Notes under the pieces: generated by a model
Databases searched by the model: none
The model's input: the letters and a program-made list of their open reading frames with translations, nothing else
Told to the model about the DNA's origin: nothing
Position numbers and translations under genes: made by a program
Part shown: positions 1-6,910 of the stretch, one piece after another
Layout of the letters: each line of letters begins with the position of its first letter
Position numbering within the stretch: position 1 is the stretch's first letter
Assembly (NCBI GenBank): GCA_023665245.1
Contig: JAMPEH010000099.1
Location: 1 to 7,724 of the forward strand
Direction of reading: 5' to 3'
Length of the DNA stretch: 7,724 bases
From: Muribaculaceae bacterium
GTDB lineage: Bacteria; Pseudomonadota; Alphaproteobacteria; Rs-D84

Positions 1-3000
1 AAATAGCCTATACCACAACCGAGGACGATCAGCACGAGATACAGGCGGCAGTCAATCTTGAAGCATTCAGTATCAACACCTATGTTGACGGAAAAACTGT
101 TCACACAGAGCAGTATGACAGCCTTGAGAAACTCATTGAAAACGGCTTATCTGCACTCAGCTTTGAAGATTTAGTTTATGTTTCCGAGGACGAGCTTGCA
201 CCGTTCTACGAAAAAGAAGAATCCGTAAAGCCTGCTTGGGAGCAGAAACGGACAAGGGTGCAGACTTTTGATTTGCACCCTGAAATCCCTATGTCGGAGC
301 GTAACACCTTTGACTTTGCTTCTCACAAGGTCGAGGAAGTCGGCAAGAAAGAACGCTTCCGCAGGAATCTTATGGCGATCCAGCTTTTGAAAAAATGTCA
401 GGAAGAAAACCGCTTTGCCGCACCCGAAGAACAGGAAATCCTTTCAAAGTATGTTGGCTGGGGCGGCATTCCCGAAGCCTTTGATGAAAACAATCCCTCT
501 TGGGGAACGGAATACTTGGAGCTGTCTGTTGTCCTTACTCCCGATGAATACGAAAGCGCCAATGCTTCTGTTATGACAGCCTTTTATACGCCACCTACGG
601 TTATTTCAGCAATATATAAAGCAATGGAGCAGATGGGATTCCGTGAGGGCAATATCTTGGAGCCGTCGTGCGGTATCGGCAACTTCATCGGTATGCTGCC
701 GCAGTCAATGCAGGAAGCAAAAATGTACGGCGTGGAGATTGATAAAATCTCTGCGGGTATCGCCCAGCAGCTCTATCAGAGAACCTCTATTGCAGCACAG
801 CCGTATGAGGAAGCAAATATCCCCGACAGCTTCTTTGACGCAGTAGTCGGCAATGTTCCTTTTGGCGACATCCGCCTTGCGGATAAAAGGTATGATAAGT
901 ACCACTTCCTGATCCACGATTATTTCTTTGCCAAGAGCCTTGACAAGCTCCGTCCGGGCGGCGTAATGGCACTTGTGACGAGCAAAGGCACAATGGATAA
1001 GGAGAACCCCGCAATCCGCAAATATATCGCACAGAGAGCCGAGCTTCTCGGCGCAGTTCGCTTGCCAAACAATACCTTTGGCGGAAACGCAGGGGCGAAA
1101 GGCGTTGTGTCAGACATTCTCATCTTGCAGAAGCGTGACAGGCTGATCGACATTGAGCCTGACTGGGTACACCTTGATGTGGACGAGAACGGCAGGAAGA
1201 TGAACTCCTACTTCGTGCAGCACCCGGAAATGGTGCTTGGCGAGTGGAAAACCGTGTCGGGCAGATATGGCAATGAGGATACCGTTGTTCCCTTTGAGGG
1301 AGCAGAACTGTCCGAGCTGCTTGATGACGCTATCTCGAACATTCACGGAGAAATCTCCGAGTATGAATTAGATGAGGAACTGACCGAAGAAGATGATTCC
1401 ATTCCGGCAGACCCGAATGTACGCAACTTCTCCTACACGGTTTATGATGATAAAATCTACTACCGTGAAAATTCAAGAATGACCCCCGTGGAGGTTTCCG
1501 CTACCGCAGAGAACCGCATTAAGGGGATGATACAGATAAGGGACTGCGTAAGGCTTCTGCTTGAAATGCAGACCGAGGATTATCCCGATGAAGAAATCAG
1601 GACAGCGCAGGAACGGCTGAATAACCTCTACGATGACTTCACAAAAAAATACGGACTGATAAGCTCCCGTGCCAATGTATCCGCTTTCTCTCAGGACAGC
1701 TCTTTCTCCCTGCTCTCCGCCTTGGAGGTGCTTGATGAGGAAGGAAACCTTGAGCGTAAGGCGGATATGTTCTTTAAGAGGACGATCAAGCCGCACACGC
1801 CTGTTACTTCGGTCGATACTGCAAGCGAAGCACTTGCAGTATCCTTGGGCGAGAAAGCCCGTGTGGATATGGAATATATGTGTGCGCTGTCCGGCAAAAC
1901 CGAGCAGGAAATCTTTGCGGATTTGAAGGGCGTTATCTTCTTAAATCCAATGCACGGTTACGGAAACACTACCGAAGCAAAGTACCTGACGGCAGACGAA
2001 TATCTTTCCGGCAATGTCAGAGAGAAACTTGCACTTGCCAAAAGGTCTGCGGAGGTTTATCCCGAAGATTATAAAATCAATGTGGAAGCACTCGGAAAAG
2101 TGCAGCCGACAGACCTTACCGCAAGCGAAATCTATGTACGGCTTGGCGCAACTTGGCTGCCGCCTGAAATTGTTGAGAAGTTTATGTTTGAGCTGTTGGA
2201 TACGCCCCGTTACAATCAGTGGAACATCAAAGTCCACTACTCGCAGTTCACAAGCGAATGGAACATTGAGGGCAAGTCCTACGACCGGGGCAATGTCAAA
2301 GCGTACAGCACCTACGGCACGACACGGATCAATGCCTATAAGATTATTGAGGAAACGCTGAACCTGAAAGATGTCCGTATCTTCGATTATACCGAGGACG
2401 AGGATGGCAAAAAGAAAGCTGTCCTGAACGCAAAGGAGACGGCAATCGCACAGGCGAAGCAGGAGCAGATCAAACAGGCATTTCAGGATTGGGTGTGGGC
2501 TGACCCTGAACGCAGGGAAACACTCTGCAAGCTGTACAACGAGAAATTCAACAGTATCAGACCCCGTGAGTACGACGGAAGCCATATCACATTCAGCGGT
2601 ATGAACCCCGAAATTGAACTGCGGGAACACCAGCGAAATGCGGTGGCGCATATCCTCTACGGCGGGAATACGCTTCTTGCACACGCCGTGGGCGCAGGCA
2701 AAACCTACGAAATGGTTGCGGCTGCAATGGAGTCCAAGCGGCTTGGACTTTGCAACAAATCGCTGTTCGTTGTCCCGAACCATTTGACGGAGCAATGGGC
2801 GGCGGAGTTCTTGCAGCTCTATCCTGCGGCAAATATTTTGGTCGCCACAAAGAAGGATTTTGAAACCAAAAACCGCAAACGCTTCTGCGGCCGTATCGCC
2901 ACAGGCGATTACGACGCAGTTATCATCGGACACTCTCAATTCGAGAAAATCCCGATGAGCTTTGAACGGCAGAGGGCGATCCTTGAGCGTGAGCTGAATG

Positions 3001-5090
3001 AAATCGTGGACGGCATAGCCGAGCTGAAACGCAACCGTGGAGAGAATTTCTCGGTAAAGCAGCTCCAAAAATCCAAGAAGTCCATTGAAACGAAACTCAA
3101 AAAACTGAACGACCAAAGCCGCAAAGATGATGTTGTTACCTTTGAGGAACTCGGCGTAGACAGGCTCTTTATTGACGAGTCGCATTACTATAAAAACTTG
3201 TTCCTCTACACCAAAATGCGGAATGTGGGCGGCATTGCTCAGACGGAAGCGCAGAAATCCTCCGACCTATATATGAAATGCAGATATCTTGATGAAATCA
3301 CAGGCGGTCGGGGAACGGTCTTTGCGACGGGTACGCCGATCAGCAATTCAATGGTAGAGCTTTATACCATTCAGCGATATTTGCAGTATAATACCCTTGT
3401 GAAAAACGACTTGCAGCACTTCGACGCTTGGGCTTCGGCGTTTGGCGAAACCGTTACGGCGGTGGAATTAAAGCCGGAGGGTACGGGCTACCGAACCAAG
3501 ACACGCTTCTCCCGGTTCTTCAATCTGCCGGAGCTGATGGCAATGTTCAAAGAGGTCGCTGATATAAAGACAGCGGATATGCTCGAACTACCCGTGCCGA
3601 AAGCAAACTACCACAACATTGCCGTGAAACCGTCCGATATGCAGAAAGAGATGGTGGCGTCCCTTGCCGAGCGAGCCGAAAGGGTACGGAACGGTATGGT
3701 AAACCCCAGCGTGGATAATATGCTGAAAATAACCAACGACGGAAGGAAACTCGCACTTGACCAGCGTATGATAAACGATATGCTCCCCGATTTTGAGGGC
3801 AGTAAGCTCAACGCCTGTGTCGATAATATCTACCGGATTTGGGAGGAAAACAGCGATAAGAAATCGGCGCAGCTTGTGTTCTGCGACCTTTCCACGCCAA
3901 AGAGCGGGGACGAATTTTCGGTCTATACCGACATCCGAAAGAAGCTGACCCGAAAAGGTATCCCTGCCGATGAGGTACGCTTTATTCACGAGGCGGACAC
4001 CGAAGTAAAGAAGCAGGAGCTGTTCAAGAGAGTCCGTAAGGGCGAAGTCAGGGTACTGCTTGGCTCTACGCAAAAGATGGGAGCAGGCACAAACTGTCAG
4101 GATAAGCTCATTGCCCTGCACGATATTGATTGCCCTTGGCGACCGAGCGATTTGGAACAACGGAGCGGTCGTATCATCCGTCAGGGAAACACGAACCCCG
4201 AAGTTGAGATTTTCCGTTATGTAACGGAAGGCACATTCGACGCTTACCTCTACCAGCTTATTGAGGGCAAGCAGAAATTCGCAAGTCAGATAATGACAAG
4301 CAAATCCCCCGTCCGTTCTGCCGAGGACATCGACGAAACGGCGCTCAGCTATGCGGAAATAAAAATGCTGGCGACAGGCAATCCGTATATCAAAGAGAAG
4401 ATGGACTTGGATATTCAGGTGCAAAAACTCAGGCTCTTAAAATCGAGCTTCCTGTCTGAAAAGTACGCCTTGGAGGATAAAATCATCAAGTTCTATCCGC
4501 AGGCAATCGCTCGGCTGAAAGAAACGATAGGAGGTCTCGAACGGGATATGCAGACGGCAAAGGAACATCCGAAGCCTGCCGATGACCGATTTGTGGGAAT
4601 GGAGGTTAAGGGCGTTTCTTATTCAGAAAAGGCGGACGCAGGCAAAGCAATCATAGAAGCCTGCAAAGCGATGACAAGTCCCGATCCTGTCCCGCTCGGA
4701 CGGTACAGGGGCTTTGAATTGGAGCTGTCCTTTAATACCTTTGAGCGTCTTTATGATGTGAAAATCAAAGGCGAAGTCAGCCGCACCATTGCTCTCGGCG
4801 ATGATATTCACGGCAATCTGACCCGTATCGACAATGCCATTGAGCGTATTCCCGATGTGCTGAAAGGAAAGCAGGACGACCTTGAGAATACCGAAAAGCA
4901 GTTTGAAACGGCAAAGACGGAGGTGGAAAAGCCTTTCTCCAAAGAGGAAGAACTGAAAAGCAAAACGGCTCGTTTGGACGAGCTGAACATTCTCCTGAAC
5001 CTTGACAAGCGTGAAAACGAGCTTGCGGACGATGTACCCGATGAGGGCGAAGAAGCGCTCGGTCGCAACAGCAAAGATCGGGAAAGATGA
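1..5090 (+). CDS. Large polyvalent DNA methylase-SNF2 helicase of an ICE (5' end missing)
   Basis: Seen: the frame is open from the left edge (first whole codon at 3); 1695 residues are visible and the stop is TGA at 5088. The GTG at 258 is not a convincing start: it has no good ribosome site and coherent protein precedes it. Domain order: a linker with the family-like YVGWGG peptide (about 450-470); a methyltransferase with an FYTPP peptide (about 582-596), motif I EPSCGIGNF (660-686) and motif IV NVPF (852-863); a long middle region; then an SF2/SNF2 helicase with Walker A GAGKT (2691-2705), Walker B DESH (3174-3185), TGTPISN (3327-3347), GSTQKMGAGTN (4062-4094) and motif VI QRSGRIIRQG (4158-4187). 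The tail (4380-5087) is charged and coiled-coil-like. Known of the family: ICE and phage proteins of this type, including P1 DarB, are linked to protection of transferred DNA from restriction. Inferred: an ATP-driven DNA translocase acting on element DNA in donor or recipient. Whether the methylase works is uncertain because motif IV is atypical. The family call is confident, the role less so. Confidence 0.93.
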   Translation, partial: IAYTTTEDDQHEIQAAVNLEAFSINTYVDGKTVHTEQYDSLEKLIENGLSALSFEDLVYVSEDELAPFYEKEESVKPAWEQKRTRVQTFDLHPEIPMSERNTFDFASHKVEEVGKKERFRRNLMAIQLLKKCQEENRFAAPEEQEILSKYVGWGGIPEAFDENNPSWGTEYLELSVVLTPDEYESANASVMTAFYTPPTVISAIYKAMEQMGFREGNILEPSCGIGNFIGMLPQSMQEAKMYGVEIDKISAGIAQQLYQRTSIAAQPYEEANIPDSFFDAVVGNVPFGDIRLADKRYDKYHFLIHDYFFAKSLDKLRPGGVMALVTSKGTMDKENPAIRKYIAQRAELLGAVRLPNNTFGGNAGAKGVVSDILILQKRDRLIDIEPDWVHLDVDENGRKMNSYFVQHPEMVLGEWKTVSGRYGNEDTVVPFEGAELSELLDDAISNIHGEISEYELDEELTEEDDSIPADPNVRNFSYTVYDDKIYYRENSRMTPVEVSATAENRIKGMIQIRDCVRLLLEMQTEDYPDEEIRTAQERLNNLYDDFTKKYGLISSRANVSAFSQDSSFSLLSALEVLDEEGNLERKADMFFKRTIKPHTPVTSVDTASEALAVSLGEKARVDMEYMCALSGKTEQEIFADLKGVIFLNPMHGYGNTTEAKYLTADEYLSGNVREKLALAKRSAEVYPEDYKINVEALGKVQPTDLTASEIYVRLGATWLPPEIVEKFMFELLDTPRYNQWNIKVHYSQFTSEWNIEGKSYDRGNVKAYSTYGTTRINAYKIIEETLNLKDVRIFDYTEDEDGKKKAVLNAKETAIAQAKQEQIKQAFQDWVWADPERRETLCKLYNEKFNSIRPREYDGSHITFSGMNPEIELREHQRNAVAHILYGGNTLLAHAVGAGKTYEMVAAAMESKRLGLCNKSLFVVPNHLTEQWAAEFLQLYPAANILVATKKDFETKNRKRFCGRIATGDYDAVIIGHSQFEKIPMSFERQRAILERELNEIVDGIAELKRNRGENFSVKQLQKSKKSIETKLKKLNDQSRKDDVVTFEELGVDRLFIDESHYYKNLFLYTKMRNVGGIAQTEAQKSSDLYMKCRYLDEITGGRGTVFATGTPISNSMVELYTIQRYLQYNTLVKNDLQHFDAWASAFGETVTAVELKPEGTGYRTKTRFSRFFNLPELMAMFKEVADIKTADMLELPVPKANYHNIAVKPSDMQKEMVASLAERAERVRNGMVNPSVDNMLKITNDGRKLALDQRMINDMLPDFEGSKLNACVDNIYRIWEENSDKKSAQLVFCDLSTPKSGDEFSVYTDIRKKLTRKGIPADEVRFIHEADTEVKKQELFKRVRKGEVRVLLGSTQKMGAGTNCQDKLIALHDIDCPWRPSDLEQRSGRIIRQGNTNPEVEIFRYVTEGTFDAYLYQLIEGKQKFASQIMTSKSPVRSAEDIDETALSYAEIKMLATGNPYIKEKMDLDIQVQKLRLLKSSFLSEKYALEDKIIKFYPQAIARLKETIGGLERDMQTAKEHPKPADDRFVGMEVKGVSYSEKADAGKAIIEACKAMTSPDPVPLGRYRGFELELSFNTFERLYDVKIKGEVSRTIALGDDIHGNLTRIDNAIERIPDVLKGKQDDLENTEKQFETAKTEVEKPFSKEEELKSKTARLDELNILLNLDKRENELADDVPDEGEEALGRNSKDRER
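1815..1843. repeat. 11-bp perfect inverted repeat inside the methylase-helicase gene
   Basis: The arms GATACTGCAAG (1815-1825) and CTTGCAGTATC (1833-1843) are exact reverse complements separated by CGAAGCA. The repeat lies in the stretch between methylase and helicase domains and encodes part of the peptide DTASEALAVSL. It could form a hairpin in single-stranded DNA or mRNA, or be a coincidence of codon use. No function is claimed. Confidence 0.6.
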
Positions 5091-5111
5091 AGCAAAATAA
5101 AAATCGCATAA

Positions 5112-5140
5112 TTGTTGAGAGTTTGACACAGAGTTATAAT
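5112..5140 (+). promoter_or_regulatory. Possible promoter for the small gene after the helicase
   Basis: A perfect TATAAT (5135-5140) is followed by an A-rich stretch. The -35 with ideal 17-base spacing is TTGTTG (5112-5117), a 3 of 6 match. TTGAGA (5115-5120) matches 5 of 6 but leaves only 14 bases. A consensus TTGACA (5123-5128) is only 6 bases from the -10, so it cannot be its partner. The site lies between the helicase stop and the ribosome site at 5153 and would give the small gene separate expression. Moderate to low certainty. Confidence 0.4.
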
Positions 5141-5152
5141 ATAAAAAAATGC

Positions 5153-5159
5153 AAAGGAG
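5153..5159 (+). promoter_or_regulatory. Ribosome binding site that decides the start of the small gene
   Basis: AAAGGAG sits 8 bases before the ATG at 5168. This favours that ATG over the in-frame ATG at 5087, which overlaps the helicase stop (ATGA) but lacks a comparable site. Confidence 0.8.
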
Positions 5160-5167
5160 TTTTGCTT

Positions 5168-5485
5168 ATGGACACAAAAAATCCGGTCAGTTTTTGGGGC
5201 AGCGACCTTGACCTTGAAAGCTATTTATCTCAAACGATTACGCAGGCGGGCAAGACGGACGAAGCACTTAAAGCGGCAAAGCAGCGTGTATCCGAATGTA
5301 AAAATCGGATACCGAAGCTGACGAAGGTCCTCGATTTAGAAAATCCTGCGGAGCTGTCTATTGAGGAATGCAAGGTCTTAATTGAGTATCTGCTTGCGGA
5401 TAACCGCCTTGCCGTAGAGGAATGCCGCATTTGCTATATGCGTGGCTTGGTTGACGGGATCGAAGCAAAAAAGACATTTGAGTAA
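5168..5485 (+). CDS. Unrecognised small protein, 105 residues
   Basis: I do not recognise this family. The protein is acidic to neutral, predicted mostly helical, with no signal peptide, membrane segment or obvious DNA-binding motif. It starts MDTKNPVSFWGSDLDLESYL; a Lys/Glu-rich helix with two cysteine-containing segments (SECKNR, EECRICYMRGL) follows, and it ends DGIEAKKTFE. The chosen start has AAAGGAG 8 bases upstream. An alternative in-frame ATG at 5087 overlaps the helicase stop and would add 27 residues with a basic beginning, but part of that extension is encoded by the AT-rich promoter-like stretch, so it is less likely. The gene follows the methylase-helicase and is closed by a strong terminator, so it may be the last gene of that transcript or a separately transcribed accessory gene. 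Small helical proteins of this sort are typical of ICE operons; no function can be assigned. Confidence 0.8.
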   Translation: MDTKNPVSFWGSDLDLESYLSQTITQAGKTDEALKAAKQRVSECKNRIPKLTKVLDLENPAELSIEECKVLIEYLLADNRLAVEECRICYMRGLVDGIEAKKTFE

Positions 5486-5487
5486 AT

Positions 5488-5516
5488 GAGCGGGACGGAG
5501 AAATCTGTCCCGTTTT
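5488..5516 (+). terminator. Intrinsic terminator after the small gene
   Basis: CGGGACGGA (5491-5499) pairs with TCTGTCCCG (5504-5512) around a GAAA tetraloop (one G-T wobble), and TTTT follows at 5513. The stem can extend outward by three A-T or G-T pairs. It begins 3 bases after the stop codon and would separate the helicase transcript from the AAA ATPase unit. Confidence 0.88.
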
Positions 5517-5526
5517 ACATAGCCGC
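5517..5526 (+). repeat. Left copy of the 10-base direct repeat ACATAGCCGC
   Basis: ACATAGCCGC here recurs exactly at 6901-6910. Both copies are followed by CTTGG or TTGG within a few bases (ATCTTGG here, TTGG there). The two copies bracket the AAA ATPase gene with its promoter. Confidence 0.6.
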
Positions 5527-5544
5527 ATCTTGGAACAGCTATGT
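5517..5544. repeat. Second weak hairpin, ACATAGC/GCTATGT
   Basis: ACATAGC (5517-5523) and GCTATGT (5538-5544) are perfect 7-base inverted arms with a 14-base loop. A run of six T follows about 8 bases later (near 5552-5557). It may be a backup terminator or a boundary structure. The stem is short and the T run is not adjacent, so a terminator role is uncertain. Confidence 0.4.
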
Positions 5545-5571
5545 GATGGAATTTTTTCTGAAATATTTTGC

Positions 5572-5595
5572 ATAAATTCCGAAACAGGAATTTAT
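5572..5595. promoter_or_regulatory. Inverted repeat just upstream of the ATPase -35 box; operator candidate
   Basis: ATAAATTCC (5572-5580) and GGAATTTAT (5587-5595) are perfect 9-base arms with spacer GAAACA. The right arm ends one base before the -35 hexamer at 5597. Position and dyad symmetry fit a binding site for a dimeric regulator, activator or repressor. No regulator gene is visible in the window. Confidence 0.5.
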
Positions 5596-5596
5596 A

Positions 5597-5625
5597 TTGA
5601 CTTTACGAATACAATGTGCTATAAT
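5597..5625 (+). promoter_or_regulatory. Strong sigma-A-type promoter of the AAA ATPase gene
   Basis: The -35 TTGACT (5597-5602) matches 5 of 6, the spacer is 17 bases, and the -10 TATAAT (5620-5625) is perfect and preceded by TG one base upstream (TGC-TATAAT), an extended -10. A start of transcription is expected near 5632, giving a leader of about 22 bases before the ATG at 5654. This is the best promoter in the window. Confidence 0.87.
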
Positions 5626-5640
5626 GGGAATAATCCCATT
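5623..5640. promoter_or_regulatory. Inverted repeat over the -10 and start of transcription; operator candidate
   Basis: AATGGGA (5623-5629) and TCCCATT (5634-5640) are perfect 7-base arms around ATAA. The dyad overlaps the last three bases of the -10 and spans the expected transcription start, ending immediately before the ribosome site. Because transcription would start inside it, it would act as a DNA operator rather than an RNA hairpin. A repressor bound here would block the polymerase. Confidence 0.5.
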
Positions 5641-5647
5641 GGAGGTG
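5641..5647 (+). promoter_or_regulatory. Ribosome binding site setting the ATPase start
   Basis: GGAGGTG lies 6 bases before the ATG at 5654. It rules out the longer in-frame TTG start at 5597, which falls inside the -35 box. Confidence 0.88.
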
Positions 5648-5653
5648 CTTTGT

Positions 5654-6874
5654 ATGGTTGAAAGAAAAGAATATCTTGATGAATTACTGTCTTGGAAAGA
5701 CGATGAGGTAATTAAAGTTGTCACGGGAATCCGCCGCTGCGGGAAATCAACGCTTCTTGAGCAGTTTCAGACTTTGCTGTTACGAAGCGGCGTAGAGGCT
5801 TCTCAAATCATATCAATCAATTTTGAAGAACTTGAGTATGAGGAACTCTTGGATTATAAAAAGCTCTATGCGTATATCAAGGAAAGGCTTGATCCAAGCC
5901 GCAAAAACTATGTTTTCCTTGATGAAATTCAGAGAGTGGATTCTTATGAAAAGGTAGTCGATAGCCTGTATGTGAAGGATTATATTGACATCTATATCAC
6001 CGGCTCTAACTCTTATATGCTGTCCGGCGATTTGGCGACTCTGCTTACCGGAAGATATGTTGAAATAAAAATGCTTCCGCTTTCTTTCCGTGAGTTTTGT
6101 GAAATCACGGGAAAAGATTCCGATGAAGTTCTTTCAGAATATATGAAGGTTGGCGGTTTACCCTATGCCGTTACGATGGATCGCAAAGCCGAGAAGCTGA
6201 ACACTTATTTGGAGGGTATCTATAATACTGTTATCGTAAAGGATATTGAAGAACGGCAAAGCCGTAAAGAGAAAGATCCAAGCAAAAGAAAAGTTACAGA
6301 TATTGCACTGCTTAAAAATATTGCAAAGTTCCTTTCCAGCGTGGTAGGAAGTCCTGTTTCCGTCAGGAGCGTTACAGATTACCTGATCTCTAATGGCAGA
6401 AAAGTATCTCCCAACACGGTTGATGATTATATGGAGGCTCTATGCGAATCATTCATTTTTTATGAAGCGGAACGATTTGATATTGCCGGAAAGGAATTAC
6501 TGAAATCAAACCGCAAGCTGTATATTGTTGATTTGGGTCTCAGAAATCACATTCTACCAAAGAGAAAATATGACCTTGGCTTCGGAATTGAAAATGTCGT
6601 GTACTTTGAGTTGTTGCGGCGAGGCTATCAGGTGAACATTGGAAAGCTCGGAGATACGGAAGTTGATTTTGTCGCTCGAAAAAACGACGAGATTATCTAT
6701 TATCAGGTCACAGCGGATATGACCGCTGAGGAAACCTTTGAGCGGGAAATGAAGCCGCTGAAGCTGATAAAAGATAACTATGAAAAGATTGTACTGACAC
6801 TTGACCGTTTCACACTTGGTAATTACGAGGGAATCAAGGTTGTAAATGTAGCCGATTGGCTGCTTGGAAAATAA
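5654..6874 (+). CDS. AAA_14-DUF4143 family ATPase, 406 residues
   Basis: A soluble P-loop ATPase with a C-terminal nuclease-like domain. Seen: Walker A GIRRCGKST (residues 25-33); Walker B YVFLDEIQ (86-93, acidic pair D90-E91); sensor-like TGSNSYML (116-123); the family signature GRYVEIKMLPLSFREF (133-148); a winged-helix-like segment (about 219-280); then the DUF4143 block with E313-N314 and ELLRRGY (319-325), EVDF (336-339) and YYQVT (349-353). The length fits an intact family member. The EVDF...QVT pattern matches the PD-(D/E)XK layout but lacks the E-x-K of an active nuclease, so cleavage is doubtful. Family members are abundant in gut anaerobes and mostly uncharacterised; a role in DNA transactions or element defence is inference only. 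The gene has its own promoter, two operator-like dyads, and terminators on both sides. It is AT-richer than the helicase gene: by hand count, lines 5941-6000 and 6481-6540 have 20 and 23 GC of 60, against 33 and 39 of 60 at 1081-1140 and 2641-2700. This suggests separate acquisition. There are no signs of decay. Confidence 0.93.
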   Translation: MVERKEYLDELLSWKDDEVIKVVTGIRRCGKSTLLEQFQTLLLRSGVEASQIISINFEELEYEELLDYKKLYAYIKERLDPSRKNYVFLDEIQRVDSYEKVVDSLYVKDYIDIYITGSNSYMLSGDLATLLTGRYVEIKMLPLSFREFCEITGKDSDEVLSEYMKVGGLPYAVTMDRKAEKLNTYLEGIYNTVIVKDIEERQSRKEKDPSKRKVTDIALLKNIAKFLSSVVGSPVSVRSVTDYLISNGRKVSPNTVDDYMEALCESFIFYEAERFDIAGKELLKSNRKLYIVDLGLRNHILPKRKYDLGFGIENVVYFELLRRGYQVNIGKLGDTEVDFVARKNDEIIYYQVTADMTAEETFEREMKPLKLIKDNYEKIVLTLDRFTLGNYEGIKVVNVADWLLGK

Positions 6875-6892
6875 ATATGGCATTATTATAAA
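6864..6892 (+). promoter_or_regulatory. Weak promoter candidate upstream of the terminator hairpin
   Basis: TTGGAA (6864-6869, 4 of 6) and TATAAA (6887-6892, 5 of 6) are 17 bases apart. The -35 lies in the last codons of the ATPase gene. If used, it would start just before the hairpin at 6903 and feed the DUF3848-like genes only by readthrough. The match is modest and could be chance in AT-rich DNA. Confidence 0.22.
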
Positions 6893-6900
6893 TGCCGCAT

Positions 6901-6910
6901 ACATAGCCGC
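6901..6910 (+). repeat. Right copy of the 10-base direct repeat ACATAGCCGC
   Basis: This is identical to 5517-5526. It overlaps the first bases of the downstream terminator stem, so part of the similarity may reflect similar hairpin arms rather than an insertion footprint. Confidence 0.6.

Noticed and set aside
258..260. GTG as the start of the methylase-helicase
   Set aside because: The frame continues open and protein-like to the window edge, and no adequate ribosome site precedes the GTG.
2731..2749. 19-base palindrome AGTCCAAGCGGCTTGGACT after Walker A
   Set aside because: Nine-base arms are near chance expectation for a window this size, and it lies in conserved coding sequence.
1941..3185. 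Long open frame of 414 codons on the minus strand inside the helicase gene
   Set aside because: It lies wholly antisense to a well-motivated coding sequence, shows no recognisable domain, and its translation is rich in Cys, Phe and Arg as expected from a shadow frame.
3588..4424. 278-codon minus-strand open frame antisense to the helicase C-terminal lobe
   Set aside because: It overlaps conserved helicase motifs V and VI on the other strand and has no recognisable motif.
5123..5140. Consensus TTGACA paired with TATAAT before the small gene
   Set aside because: The spacer is only 6 bases, too short for a sigma-A promoter; other -35 candidates are listed instead.
5597..5653. N-terminal extension of the ATPase from TTG at 5597
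   Set aside because: It would overlap the -35 and -10 boxes and the operator-like dyad; the ATG at 5654 has a proper ribosome site and matches the family's usual N-terminus.
6879..6896. GGCATT/AATGCC 6-base hairpin after the ATPase stop
   Set aside because: The stem is short and AT-flanked, with no T run; the much stronger hairpin at 6903 explains termination.
5517..6910. Insertion-sequence-like element bounded by the 10-base direct repeat
   Set aside because: No transposase and no terminal inverted repeats are visible, and one copy lies inside a terminator stem; it is kept only as a hint of cargo insertion.
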